From assembly GCA_029876055.1 (NCBI GenBank), contig CM056875.1:4117001-4181000 (forward strand): DNA of 64,000 nucleotides. Direction: 5' to 3'. The number at the start of each line of letters is the position of its first letter. Positions within the stretch are counted from its first letter, which is position 1. Source of the stretch: Madurella fahalii (lineage: Eukaryota > Ascomycota > Sordariomycetes > Sordariales). This document shows, in pieces, positions 1 through 11,380 of this stretch. The translations under genes and the position numbers were made by a program. Under the pieces are notes generated by a model that searched no databases, was not told the DNA's origin, and saw only the letters and a list, made by a program, of their open reading frames with translations.

Positions 1-1424
1 CCGATGCTTTTGGAAAGAATTAAAACTAGCAGGCTTGGGGCGATCAGCTGAGAGCAAGTTGCGCTGTGCAGAACAGGACGGACAGCACCGACTGAGAGGA
101 TGTCAGCAGCGTGCAGCACATCCGTGGATTGGCATGTGAAGGCGGGCCCCGCCATGACAAAGCGCCAGCTTCGTCAGGGCCGAGCGGCGAGGGCGGGTAA
201 TCTCACCAACGCCGCGACCCCCGTCTGACACGTGCTTGTTCATCCCGTAACGCTGCCCTCGTCAAACCACAACAGCACAGGGGTCCGAGAAAATTATTCC
301 ACATCAACGGACGATCTTGGATATCACAGGATCTTGTGCCAGTATCAATGGCGCTGTCGCGTTATGCAATCCGTCATTCGTGAACCATTTCTGCATATCT
401 GTTCAGCATTTGGCACCCCGCGTCTAGGTGGAGAAGCTGCGTTGTGCATGTGGGCTTGTCTACCCTTGAATGGATCTGAGGGGCAGGTTGAGCAAGAGTT
501 CGCATTTCCCATCAGCTCTCCAGGACATCTGCACCTGCGAATCAGTCACGGCCCGCCATGGGTACTATACAACGCTTTCCTGTGTAGTGATGATGTGCCG
601 CGCGCGCCAACCCGCCAAAAATTGCCGAAACACATCCCGGGTTGCTACATTGTAGAACTGGCGGGAATAACGAGTCGCTTTGCTCAGAAGATAGTGTAGC
701 CTCCAATGGAGTCCGTGTCTATGTCTGTGTTAGACCCGGGGTAGTATGCCACTTCAGGCGAACGGCCTGTGAAGGAAAAGAAGGGCCTGACCTCAGTGTG
801 ACATCCCGAAAGTGTGGTTCGCTACTTCGTGCGCCCAGGGCAGAAGCCATGTGGAAGTCCAATGGAGGCGACAGAACAGAACAGCCCTTGCCGGTTTCTC
901 TTCCCCGAAACCCTCAACTGCCAATAGGCTTTAGGCGGTGGCCACACCCGCCTGAACACCGTCAGTCCCCAGGCGATCGGCCATCCAATCTCCTTGCGCC
1001 TGCAATCCCCTGGGCACCCTACCTCGCCTCAATGAACACCTTAATTACCATTACTACCCCCAGGCTTTCCCGTCTTCCTACTGCACCCTCCCCCACACTC
1101 TAACCGATCATCTGCACAGCGATTGTGGCCCATTTCCGCGATACCCTTTATTGCCACGACCCATTATTATTTCTTTTCTAACTTGTTTGGATTGCGCAAC
1201 CGACGGGTTTTGGTTGACGGACCTCTGCCTTCTCTCGGCGGGCGGTACTTTCTTGGTTCGAATAAGCCGAAGGCGAAGGGGAAGAGACGAGCGCAGCTGA
1301 GCGACCGAGCGCCGGATGACAGCCTGATTCGAGATTGCCTCGTTCAGCCTTGCGACGCCAATGTCGACACTCCACTGAACACCGGCGGCGCTGGTTTTCG
1401 AACACTACGGCTGGGAAGGGCAGG
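1..1424. other. intergenic / promoter of Opi1-like gene
   Basis: No convincing gene. Open frames here are short, overlap one another on both strands and show no recognisable domain. The last 400 bases are rich in C/T runs and GC-rich, as expected for a fungal promoter and leader upstream of the gene that starts at 1425. Confidence 0.5.
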
Positions 1425-3373
1425 ATGGAACAGAGTCGCATGTTAGCCGCCGGGCGCCCTCCGTGGCTACAGCCTGGTGGGCATACCGGAGCAACTAGGA
1501 CGGAAACTCAACGCTCGGCAAGCTCGACTGTAACTGGCGTGGACGCGACGTTCCAGTCGTCTCCGGAGCACCGGGGACAGCAGAAATTCTCGGGTAACTT
1601 CGCCGAGCATAGAAACGGGACCCTGACCCTGCAACTCCCACCTATTGCCCTATCTTTCTCTACCGATGAGCCCACCATCACCGAACTAGCGCCGATCCAG
1701 CCGCCGCATGAGAAGTCGTCCGCCTCGGCTGGACCGACCTTGCCGTCACTGTCTTCTCTCACCGGCACCCAAGCCCCGTCCCATGCGCCCCTGCCGAATC
1801 CCCCAGAGCCCTCGCAGCCCGCTCCATTTGCCAGAACGACGAGCCACTGGCCTAGCCTAAACCCATTTACGGCGTACTACTCGCCGAGCCACCTGGAGCC
1901 CATCGAGCCCGCCGGGAATATGGATTCGGAAAGAAACGATGCTCAAAGGTCTGCCAGCGTCAGCCTTGACGATCCTGATGTGAGGATGGCCGCCGAGGCA
2001 CTGGGCCATCTGAGAACAGGTACGTTGGCCGAAAGCCGCAAGGTTCTTGTTGCTATAGGGTTAACCCTCCGCTCTCCCAACCCCCAGACTTTGTTTCATC
2101 CCCCCGCAAACAGAACACATCCCTACCCCCGACACCCGCCGACCACAAGACGTCCAGAGACTACAAGGCAACCACCACTTTACCTGGGAGCAACGGCAGC
2201 AAGCAGCCGGAACCAGAGCCCCTCTTGTCGCTGATCACCACGTCGCATCCGCTGCTTGCGACTACCATAGAGGGTGCCGCTTCCGCATATAACAGCAGCA
2301 AAAACTACTCGCCTCATCTCAAGACCGGCGCTGAGTACGTCGAGAGTTACCTCAATCCGGTTGCCAAGGCAGTGGGCAATGTGGGCAGGAAGACAGGCGT
2401 TGAGGGCGGCGTGAGGTGGATATTTGGGAGACGCAACAGAAAACAGCAATCGACTTCGGACATCGAGACGGGCGAGCGCGGAAGCCACAAGCGCCGCAAA
2501 GGTGAGCGGGATGATGTACCACACAAAGTATCGAATGGCTTCTCCCCAGACTTTGGCGCTGGCAGCGAGGACCGACGCATGTCGGTCAGTACGGTCGATA
2601 CTCTGCCCGCCTATGACGACCAGAGATCCCCCGCATACACCGAGACAGCTGACGGCCAGATGCCCCAAAGACCCGGTTCCGGCATACCGGAACAGCCATG
2701 GAGCCAACGTTTCGTCGTGACGACATCTGGGCTCGGCGTGGCCATGAAGCAGGAAAGTCTGCGGAGCCTTAAGTATTGTCTCAAGGTGTTAAGGGATACG
2801 AATGGATACATCGGAGAGCTTCTCGTCACCTTGAAGACGACGATTGATGAGTACGACCGTGCAATTCAGAGGGATGGCGAAGATGACACCATGACGGACG
2901 GGCAAGACGCAGGCTCGCGCACAGCTGCTGACCGCAACAAACTCATCCAACGCATGAGCGAGCTCAGGGATGACCTTTTCCGCGCCATCCAGCGTACGGT
3001 ACAGACTGTATCAAAGTACACCGGCAGCGCTCTCCCTGATAATGCCAGGAACCTCGTCCATCGCCAACTCATGAGCTTGCCGGGACTCTATCAACTACAT
3101 TACATGCGAGAATCCTCGGAGGTGCGGCGCGAGAATAATAGCCCAGAGTCATGGGCGCGGGATCGAGCCCATCTGGCACTTGTCTTTGCAAGGGAGGCGC
3201 TGCAATTGATAACACAAGTTGCAGACGTCCTGAACAGGACACTTGTGAGCGCAGAGGAGTGGTGCGAGACGCTGTACAAGAAGAAACAGGAACAGGTAGA
3301 GTCTCCAATGGGCGGTACCGAGACGAAGTTGGCTCCTGCCTCAATCGACCAGGATATCGCAATGTCGGGTTAA
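1425..3373 (+). CDS. OPI1: Opi1-family transcriptional regulator
   Basis: Two exons are inferred, 1425-2019 and 2088-3373, separated by a 68-bp intron with donor GTACGT and acceptor CCCCAG. The product is 626 aa. The phase works exactly: the split codon makes Asp, and the frame continues as DFVSSPRKQN. The second exon carries the family hallmark starting HPLLATTIEGAASAYNSSKN, followed by the block ending GGVRWIFGRR. The end of exon 1 has MAAEALGHLRT, a short motif also seen in fungal regulators of this kind. The N-terminal 200 residues are Pro/Ser-rich and probably disordered. The C-terminal half is predicted helical. In yeast, Opi1 represses inositol-responsive phospholipid genes and senses phosphatidic acid at the ER; whether the role is conserved in this fungus is inference. 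The start at 1425 is the first in-frame ATG; the frame is open further upstream but without an ATG. Confidence 0.85.
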
Positions 3374-4559
3374 GGGGTGGTGGAGGTTGGCGTCACGGCG
3401 GGCTGGAATTTTTTTCCCTTTCTTTTCCCCGTGGTGAGAGAAAATGGGCGGTTAGAGGGCGAGTCAAGTGCAATGGGACGCAAGCGAGAGGCAGACCCTA
3501 AAACCAGAGGGAGAAAAAAAAAGAAAAAAAAAATGGTGGGGGGAAAGAGAGGAAGACAAAAGAACAAGGGGGGTTCAGTGGCTTTCACCTTTCGAGGAGG
3601 CCATGGGCTGATCCGTTCAGAACCTCATCACGCCATTCACATTTCTCGTTTTCTTTTTGCAACGCACACGGCCTACTGCTTTCTCATATCGCGCCTCATC
3701 ACCCACTATCCTTTCTCCTATCGCCTTTCCTTTCCCTAGTTATCGGCGCGGCATACTTGGAATGTTTGTTTGGCGCCCTCGGGCTGTCGACATTCGGTTG
3801 AGATACCTTTGATTTACAGTCCTATGATACAGTGAAGTTTGGTGCAATCCCACTCGGTTATTCCTAAAGCGTAGCCAGCATAGATTAGCAACCCTAACAA
3901 CTCCGAGGGAGCCTGCAAGGTGAGGGCAATGGCCTGACGACAACGGGAGTGAGAAAATAATCTCCTTCCAACATCGCCGGTGGGGGCACGACATTGCTAC
4001 TGAATGCATGCCGCCGCAGCCCTTTGATGGTACAATAAGGACCAGATATATTAAGACTCACGATAACCTTCGTTCTCAACAAGCCATCACCGAGATCTTT
4101 GCGCTTCTAGCTCATTGGATTATAAATTAAGATACCCGCTTCTACAGGAGCTGTGGATGTATAAGGCTTTAGATATCGTTTTCCTTCCCGCGCCAACCCT
4201 CCCCTCAACGGCGTTCAAAGCAGAGAAAGTCCCCTTCAGCTATTCGGTACATAATTATCATGATGTCCTTCGGCAGGTCATGTATTCGAGACTTCCGGCA
4301 TCGATAGCAAGGCGGGCCCAAGCGTTCCGGTGGACCATGAGAGTTAGTCTGCACATAACGGGCCCCTAACTTGGGTTGAAAGTTTTATCGTTGAGATCCG
4401 TATAAATCCGGCTGCTGAGGTTGGACCGTTGAAGCGTAAGAATAGTCGAGGATTCGTAGCGATGGTAGTAAAACTTGGCTTTATAATGTTTAACCGTCAC
4501 TGCCCCATCCACCTTAAGCTTCAGTAGGGTGGGTCTAACGGCAGCGGTGCCCATCAAGC
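3374..4559. other. convergent intergenic region
   Basis: Lies between the 3' ends of the Opi1-like gene (+) and the HAD hydrolase (-). It starts with an A/G-rich stretch near 3510-3560 that probably belongs to the 3' UTR, followed by AT-richer sequence. I see no supported gene or repeat. Confidence 0.5.
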
Positions 4560-5564
4560 TCAACCAGTTCTCTCGTATTGTTGTACAAGCCACTCGAGCA
4601 ACTCTTTGACGGTCTCGGCCCTAACCGCTACTGGCGACATCCGTTCCTGCGGGAAGACTTCCTTGAGTGTCGCGGCTCTAAGCTGGCTAAGATCCAGGAG
4701 ACATGTTTGGTCGCCTGTCGCCGGGCCGGTAAGAACCGAATTCCACCCTGCCCCCCAAGCTCCAATCACGTCAGTCTTGAACTCATCGCCAACATATAAC
4801 TTGAGCCATGGGACATCATCTTGCGGCTCGCTGCCGTCTTCAAGCGAATAATCAGTTTCACTCTGCAATGCTACTATCTTCTTGGCCATGGTCTCAGCAG
4901 CCTCAAAGATGCGTCGATCCGGCTTCGCGAATCCGACATCGTAGGACATGCAATGGAGATCAATGTCGTACTGCTTCCCCACGATTGTAGCTGTGTCGAA
5001 AGGGCACCCGAAGCGCAAGGGGCTGACATCGAACCCGAGCGATGACAGGATATTGGGTACTCTGTCGTCTGAGTTGGTAATGACGCCCACGACGATCCGG
5101 TACGAGCGAGCCGCATAGGGTTGGTGCCGCTTCAGGGACTGGAGGAGAGGTTGCACGCCGGCTGCAGGTACGTAACCCTCGTCGGACGCAAATCGATGCA
5201 GGAGTCTGGGAGCCAGCTCCCTGGGCAGTGCTCTCTCATGCCCGGCCAGTGGCTGGAAGGTCTTGTGGATCACCTACTGAGTGTGTTAGGATCCTAATTC
5301 ATTTGGAATTCAGTTTAGGACACGTTGGATGCTGACATTTGTCCACCACTTCTCGGCGCCCATCCCGCTGGCCTTTCCGTAGTTGGGATGCTCCTGCAAT
5401 TCACCTTTGAAGGCAGCTTTGAGCGAAGTCTCGAGCTGACCCACGCTGAAGCCATCGAGTCCGTATTGCCGTGCCACGGCCGCATACTGCTCTGGAACAG
5501 GACGCTTGGGCTTGAAAAGCGTACCGAACGCGTCAAAGCAGAGCAGGAGGTGTCTTCGGCCCAT
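4560..5564 (-). CDS. HAD-superfamily hydrolase (HDHD3/haloacid dehalogenase-like)
   Basis: Two exons on the minus strand, 5564-5337 and 5273-4560, with a 63-bp intron between them. The product is 313 aa. The intron was placed so that the frame joins as KWWTN then VIHKTF, which matches the family pattern of a double Trp followed by a V-x-x-TF helix. The donor is the weak GTCAGC; a branch-like CCTAAC precedes the TAG acceptor. HAD motif I is FDAFGTLF with nucleophile Asp11. Motif II is VITNSDDR, motif III is in GFAKPDRRIFE, and motif IV is in YVGDEFKTDVIGAWGAGW. The enzyme should be a cytosolic phosphatase or dehalogenase-like hydrolase of unknown substrate. The frame is open upstream to 5573 through a GTG, but the first ATG is at 5564. 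Confidence 0.85.
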
Positions 5565-6312
5565 TGTCGCCACCTCACGAGTGTAAACGCACCGCTATTC
5601 AAGCGGCCGTTAGGGCAATCATCCCAAGTTCCAATCTAAGGGTCCGGTTACTCTCACCAGCGATAGGTTTCAAGAGATCTTTATCTTGTTTGGGATGGAC
5701 CCTAACCGTCATTCCTCAGGTGTCCGACCCGTTGATGATTGTAACTATCCTAAGCACTGAGCTCCTTCGGCGAGACCCAAGAAGACGCTAGCAAACCCCG
5801 CACGGTACTGTGCCTCAAAACCCTAACCCAACCAGCTCGTAGCCGCTGACTGTGCCTAGGGCACATGGTAGGACTCCGTGCTGCAGAGCGAAATACCTTA
5901 GTAATATAGGAACTGTCGTTCCTTATTTTGGCACACCTAGAGTCCAACGCTTAGGTGTTACGCCTTGAAGAAATTGGTCATCGTTATTGCTGCTATCGTT
6001 GTTATTGCATTGTTATGCTTCGTCGCTAAGCGTGCGGCTGAGACGGGTGCGCTCGCATACGGCTTAGCGGCTTCATGCCAAGCATCTCGACCAGAACGAA
6101 CCCCTGACGGACCCCAGAGCCGCCAGTTGTTGGTCGAGGCGGATGTTTTCACAGCCACATTAAATAGCTCGGTGTGGCCGGTCTTGGCTCTTCCTAACAC
6201 ATCCACCCTCTCAAACCCCGAACTGAGTGCGGAGCCAGGCTGGAATCTTCCGTCTGCCCTTACCTGCTACCGGTAGCCAGCGACAGTCCCGGCGTCCGAG
6301 ACGGTCTGCGTC
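5565..6312. promoter_or_regulatory. divergent intergenic promoter
   Basis: Separates the HAD gene (-) from the Pro/Gln-rich gene (+). It contains two telomere-like CCCTAACC motifs (about 5699-5707 and 5817-5830). No TATA box stands out and no gene is supported. Confidence 0.4.
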
Positions 6313-9300
6313 ATGGCGCACAACGGTGGCCCGTCCTACGGCCTTCCTGGCCACAATTCACCACAATATACGGCATACCGCCCCCCCGCCCCCCAACAGC
6401 AGCAGCAGCAGGAGCATATCGGCCAACATGGAGCTCAGCAAGCCGAGCAGTTCGGACAACTCCAGGACCCGTACAATCGACGGTCGCCGCCGCCACAACA
6501 GTATGCCGACAGCTTGGCGCCCGCCATGTCTAATATAAGCATTGACACTATGGTGCCGGCCCCGCTCCGATTGCAGCGGAAACCGGTGCCGGGCTCGGGC
6601 ATGTCACATGAGCCGCCGCCCGTGAAGCAGACACTGCCGGTCCAAAGCCAACAGAAGACATTTTATCCTTCTGCCGGCTACTTCTCTCCTACCCCAGCCG
6701 CTAGTCCTTATTTTGCGGGTTCTAGAGTGCACCAGGCTCCGGCCCAACAGTTTCCGTACTACGCCCCTAGTTTGCCGACACCTCCTGTGTTACAGCCATG
6801 GCATACCGCCGAAGCACATCTCGCACAGGGCCAACCAACACCTCCGCCGATGGCACGGCCGCCACTTATTTTCGAGATGGAGGCCCCTTTACCTGGCCCG
6901 TTACCCAGCATTGTTGAATTCGAGGACGGGGCGTCGGCGGCGACGCAGCCAGAGTCAGCGCAGCCGACCCGGCCGTTCATTGCTGAACTCCAGGGATCGG
7001 AACCCCTGGGGCATATAGATGACCAGCCTGCCCAAGGCGCTCAAGATATTCAACCATCGCAGCATATGGACATAGGCCACAAGCCTTCCGGTGAAGATAT
7101 CCAAGTCATGCCCGCACAGAGTGTTGATCAGCACGATGGTCCACTTCCAGGCCGCATGCCAGCGTCACTCGATAATGAGGGTCTTATTCCCATCGAGCCT
7201 CCACGCCCTCCTGATCATGAAGGTCTCATTCCTTTTCATGGTTCTGAAGGCCAATCCACTGATTCTAAGCTATCGGTGGGCTCTCCTTTGCCAAGCCCGC
7301 ATCCAGGGCGCTCCCCCCAGTGCAGCTCAAACACCAGTCTATCCCCGGAACTCTCGGGCTCATCCCAGGCCCCTACACAACCACCGCTGCATTCGGCCGC
7401 TCGGACTCACCAACTAGAAGAACAAATTTGCCAACACCCCCAGCCAGCTCACGGCGGACAGGATTCCTCCCAGCCTATCTATCACCCAAACAATCCCAAT
7501 CCCCAGATAGGGTCCCACCACCCGCAACCGGGCTCTCCGTACACATCTGCGCCTCCTTTTACATCGTCGCCACATCAATTGCCTGCTCGCGAGGCATCGC
7601 CGTTATGGACACAACAACCCACATCCCCACACCTGTCTCCTACAGCGGCTGCGCCTTCACAGATTCCAAGGCCGCCGGCTTCCCCACACCATCAGCAATC
7701 TTCCCCGGCACCGCCGCCTCCGCAGACGCCCACGACGGGGACGTATATCCCGGCAGCCTTCCCAGCCAGGCCGGCCACGTTTCCGCCTCAGCCTTTTCCT
7801 CTAAGCTCGGCGCATGGTATTTCCCAGCCATCGGCCATACCGTCTACACCCTCCATCACGCCGTCATTGCCCTTCTCGCGGCCGGCATTGGCAGCCCCTC
7901 AGTACAGCTCTCCGGCACCGCTCCAGAATCAAGCATACAAACTCTCCAAACCCGTCGGCACAACCACAAGCTTCCAAACTGGCCAGAAGCTTGGTGACTT
8001 TGCCAACTCTGTTTTCAGCAAGGAGACAGTGAAATGGAGCAAGAAGACAGCGAGCCGGCTCGGCGGCGCTATCAAGAACGCTGCCTCAAATGCTCACGCA
8101 GCTGCCACAAACGCTCAGGTTGCCGCGTCGCAGGCGGCCGCGCTGCAGAGACAGAGGGTGATTTCAGCCGCCCAAGCCAAGATAGCATCTGGTGTAAACG
8201 GCCTTGTGCCGGCGGCAGCTACGCCCCCACCAACAGTCGACGCGCAAACTCAGGGGCTGCCGCCTTCAACTGCCTCGGCGTATGGCTCAAACAATCTCTT
8301 CCGAACCGGTGCCAGATCAGGGGAGCAGGGGTTATTGCAGCCGACATCATACGGTCAAACTCCGAGTTTCCCGTCCGCAGCCACCGCCCCTACAAATGCT
8401 GGGGCAATGATCAGCGGGCCTGGTTATGCTCCCCCGGCTGGCGGGGGAGCAGGACTGCAGCAGCTTCCTCAGTCACAAGGGGCCGCTCCGTCGCTTGGGT
8501 ATTCCCAGGAGCCTGGGGTGCAGCCTCCTTACCCTCATCCCAATAGTCAGGGCAAGCCTCCGCCGGCTTGGCCGGCTGGATATACCACCGCTGCAAACGC
8601 AACTCCGCAGATACCAACGCAAGGCAGCACAAGCCCGGGCACCGGTGGGCAGCCTCCTCTTCAATCACCACCACAACCAAATGTGGCAGGACAACAGACG
8701 GCATGGAGTCCGGCGGGTACCCCAAGCCCAGGATCAATGCCCATGATGGGCGCAGGCCAGACAGCTCATTCCGGAAAGCAATGGGCAACCGGACAGGGGA
8801 AAACGTGGAGCCCTCAGTCCCCAGGAGCTTCAACTCCTGGAACGGGACACAATAGCCTGGCCCAGCCCCTCGGAGTGTGGAATCCGCCTCTCCAGAATGG
8901 ACCGCCTCCCCAGAATGGACCGCCTCCCCAGAATGGACCGCCTCCCCAGAATGGACCGCCTCCCCAGAATGGACCGCCTCCCCAGAATGGACCGCCTCCC
9001 CAGAATGGACCGCCTCCCCTTGCCGGTTTCGCTCCTCATACAAACGCAGGAACAGGCCCATCGAGCGGTCAGTTGCCCCTCCCGCATTGGCAACAGCAGC
9101 CTGCCCTTCAGTGGCATGTTGGCCCTCAACAGCACGCATGGGTTGTTACGGGGGCTCCTGCTGTGAACGGGACGGTACCGCCTCCTGCACAAGGAAACCA
9201 ACAACAGCAACCTCTGGTTCAACTCAATCTCGCGGCTCATCAACCGCAACCCTGGCCGCACGCCCCACTGGGCAACCATCTCCCCCTGTCATTCGGGCTA

Positions 9301-9852
9301 GGACAGTCTGATCTAGTGTCTCATATCGCTGCCCCGCCCTTCCTTCAAAGCCCCCAACATGGGCCTGGCACCGGGTTCTCACAGCAGCAATGGCATGTGC
9401 AGCCGCCACACGCACATGTGGCTGAGCTGGGAGGTGTAGGGCAGGCCGGGAATGCAACCACTACAAACCCAGCGGCTCCTGTCGCCAGCGCCGTTGCTGT
9501 TGTGACGGCCGCTGGTGGCCCGAATGAGCTTCCAGTCACGGATGCGGTCGGGGGGACTACGGGTGGGAACTTTGGGGGTTGTAGTATTGAATTTAGAGAC
9601 GCTCCTAGCGGTGGCTCGACGACAAATGCTAGTTCTCGAGTCGAGAACGGAACCGGCCCGAATGATGGCGAAGGCTGCGAGCAGGGCAGTGGCAAAGAAC
9701 AAGGCAAAGAACAAGGCGGCGACTTTCAAACCACGGGCTTGACCGCCGATGCCCAATCGTCACCCAGGGCCAGCACCCCGCAGCTGGCTGTAGACCAAGC
9801 CATGGCCAACAAACAGGAGTTAAGTCTTCTGCCTGGTGATAAAACATTTTAG
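6313..9852 (+). CDS. Pro/Gln-rich low-complexity orphan protein (1,179 aa)
   Basis: A single uninterrupted 1,179-codon frame from an ATG at 6313. Most of the protein is Pro/Gln/Ser/Gly-rich and should be disordered: a Gln run near residue 30, many PP and PQ steps, and seven tandem PPPQNG-type hexapeptides around residues 858-900. The exception is a short ordered-looking block at about residues 541-630, beginning KLSKPVGTTTSFQTGQKLGD. It continues as Ala/Lys/Gln-rich helical sequence with a WSKKTASRLGGAIKNAASNA core. The C-terminal 100 residues are Gly/Glu/Lys-rich. No enzyme motif, signal peptide or membrane segment is evident. I do not recognise the family; scaffold, endocytic-adaptor and RNA-granule roles are all guesses. 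A long single exon without stops argues that it is a real gene. Confidence 0.7.
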   Translation: MAHNGGPSYGLPGHNSPQYTAYRPPAPQQQQQQEHIGQHGAQQAEQFGQLQDPYNRRSPPPQQYADSLAPAMSNISIDTMVPAPLRLQRKPVPGSGMSHEPPPVKQTLPVQSQQKTFYPSAGYFSPTPAASPYFAGSRVHQAPAQQFPYYAPSLPTPPVLQPWHTAEAHLAQGQPTPPPMARPPLIFEMEAPLPGPLPSIVEFEDGASAATQPESAQPTRPFIAELQGSEPLGHIDDQPAQGAQDIQPSQHMDIGHKPSGEDIQVMPAQSVDQHDGPLPGRMPASLDNEGLIPIEPPRPPDHEGLIPFHGSEGQSTDSKLSVGSPLPSPHPGRSPQCSSNTSLSPELSGSSQAPTQPPLHSAARTHQLEEQICQHPQPAHGGQDSSQPIYHPNNPNPQIGSHHPQPGSPYTSAPPFTSSPHQLPAREASPLWTQQPTSPHLSPTAAAPSQIPRPPASPHHQQSSPAPPPPQTPTTGTYIPAAFPARPATFPPQPFPLSSAHGISQPSAIPSTPSITPSLPFSRPALAAPQYSSPAPLQNQAYKLSKPVGTTTSFQTGQKLGDFANSVFSKETVKWSKKTASRLGGAIKNAASNAHAAATNAQVAASQAAALQRQRVISAAQAKIASGVNGLVPAAATPPPTVDAQTQGLPPSTASAYGSNNLFRTGARSGEQGLLQPTSYGQTPSFPSAATAPTNAGAMISGPGYAPPAGGGAGLQQLPQSQGAAPSLGYSQEPGVQPPYPHPNSQGKPPPAWPAGYTTAANATPQIPTQGSTSPGTGGQPPLQSPPQPNVAGQQTAWSPAGTPSPGSMPMMGAGQTAHSGKQWATGQGKTWSPQSPGASTPGTGHNSLAQPLGVWNPPLQNGPPPQNGPPPQNGPPPQNGPPPQNGPPPQNGPPPQNGPPPLAGFAPHTNAGTGPSSGQLPLPHWQQQPALQWHVGPQQHAWVVTGAPAVNGTVPPPAQGNQQQQPLVQLNLAAHQPQPWPHAPLGNHLPLSFGLGQSDLVSHIAAPPFLQSPQHGPGTGFSQQQWHVQPPHAHVAELGGVGQAGNATTTNPAAPVASAVAVVTAAGGPNELPVTDAVGGTTGGNFGGCSIEFRDAPSGGSTTNASSRVENGTGPNDGEGCEQGSGKEQGKEQGGDFQTTGLTADAQSSPRASTPQLAVDQAMANKQELSLLPGDKTF
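8884..9018 (+). repeat. 18-bp coding tandem repeat, 7 copies plus a partial
   Basis: The unit CCGCCTCCCCAGAATGGA is repeated seven times (8884-9009), with one T/C difference in the first copy, followed by a partial unit. It encodes PPPQNG hexapeptides within the Pro/Gln-rich protein. The unit length is a multiple of three, so copy-number changes keep the frame. Confidence 0.95.
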
Positions 9853-10311
9853 CGTATAGCATGAGGTGAAGAATATATTGATGTTACTACTACTAACTAG
9901 TAGCACTCATCCAAGGAGAGCGTCTTCTTGGAATGTTGAATCTTCTTTTGGAATTGTAACTTGCTTGATTTTCTGATAACTTAGGAGCCGGAAGAAAGAT
10001 CATAAATACGTTCAGCTATGTAAGGCAGTTTGAATACGAATCTTATCAAAACGGTATTATCTCATGCCAGTGACACTAAAGTGTAGTAGTAGCCCGACCA
10101 CTCGCCAGCCCCGGCAATTAGAACTCTGTACCGAATGCTTTGTTGTATTAACCCTAACCCGTAGTTTGCATCCTCGAGGGACAACCGAACATCTTTCCCC
10201 TCTTTGTTAACCACAGTTACCGAAACTGTCATTCTTCGAGAACTAACAGGACTCGGAAATAGCGCTTGCTTGCATTCAGAGACTGCCGCTCAACGACCAG
10301 AGAGAAGGACA
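9853..10311. other. intergenic between tandem genes
   Basis: AT-richer 3' flank of the Pro/Gln-rich gene and promoter of the reductase gene. It has one telomere-like TTAACCCTAACCC at about 10148-10160. I see no gene. Confidence 0.4.
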
Positions 10312-11380
10312 ATGTCTTCCTCATTGTTAGCCAGCTGCCTATCGTCAAGGACAAGAATCCGGGCTAACGGTACCCTTCTTCAGGAGCTATGTCCTCGTTA
10401 CTGGCGCAACTGGCTTTATCGGCGCCCATGTGGTTGACTCTCTCCTCAGGAGAGGTATCCGAGTACGTGGCGCCACACGGTCTCTAGCGAAGGGGGCCGC
10501 TATGCTGGGCGCTCGTCCACATTCGCAACCCCGGCTCGATTTCGTCGAGATCAGCGATTTTTCTCAGCCGGATTGCGATCTCTCAGCTGCTTTAGCCGGC
10601 GGGATCGACGGGGTGGTTCATATTGCGAGCCCGCTCACCTACGATACTCGCGACAACGAGAAGGAACTCATCCTGCCGGCCATCAACGGCGTCAACGCGA
10701 TTCTCAGAGCCGCCGGCGCCGCCGGCACGGTGAAGCGGGTCGTGATGACATCTAGCTTTGGAGCAGTCCTGGACATCGATACGGAAATCGCGCCGTATTT
10801 CACTTACACTGGAGCCCATTGGAATCCTCTCAGCTATGAGGAGGCAGCCGACCCTAGGACCATTGCCGTGCTGGCGTACCGAGGGAGCAAGAAATTTGCC
10901 GAACTGGCAGCGTGGGACTTTGTCCGAGAGAACAAGCCTGGGTTTGACCTGGTCACTCTGTGCCCGCCCATGACGTTCGGCCCTGTAGTACACCCCGTTG
11001 TGCGTACCGCCGAGCTGAACGAGAGCAACGCAATGCTGTGGCAGGTAGCCCAAGGAAAGATACCTCTTCCCGTCGCGCGCGTTTCGTTTTGGATTGACGT
11101 CCGCGATCTGGCAGAGGCGCACGCCGAAGCGCTGTTGCGCCCCGAAGCTGGTGGTAAGCGGTACCTTCCCGCCTCTCCCGAGTACTTCTCGTATGGCCTC
11201 GCGGCCGAGATCATCAGGGATGAGTTTGAATTCGCAAAAGGCAGGACGTTGGAGCAGCAACATCCGGATACCCGCCGCGGCATTGATGGCGAGACGGTTG
11301 CCAGGGAGCTGGGAATCACATATCGCAGTTTCAGAGAGACCGTGGTCGACTTGGTAAAGCAGGCGGCGGCAATGCCATAG
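10312..11380 (+). CDS. NAD(P)-dependent epimerase/dehydratase-type reductase (dihydroflavonol-reductase-like)
   Basis: A tiny first exon (10312-10325, 14 nt) and a second exon 10384-11380 give 336 aa. The join restores a Leu codon and yields MSSSLSYVLVTGATGFIGAH, placing the Rossmann GxxGxxG motif at the N-terminus as in extended short-chain dehydrogenases. Near Tyr170 the catalytic YxxxK is seen as YRGSK, preceded by the conserved Ser in VMTSSFGAV. The substrate loop CPPMTFGPVVHP is also typical. The nearest recognisable family is the fungal ketone/aldehyde and dihydroflavonol-4-reductase-like group, which reduces carbonyls with NADPH in the cytosol. The donor GTTAGC is imperfect, but a CTAAC branch sequence sits 20 bases before the CAG acceptor. 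The substrate cannot be told from sequence. Confidence 0.85.

Noticed and set aside
232..1103. Overlapping plus-strand frames at the window start
   Set aside because: No domain, start codons often not ATG, and composition like non-coding DNA.
8411..9139. Minus-strand frame with HSGEAV repeats
   Set aside because: It is the complement of the 18-bp coding repeat in the Pro/Gln-rich gene; the repetition is inherited from that strand.
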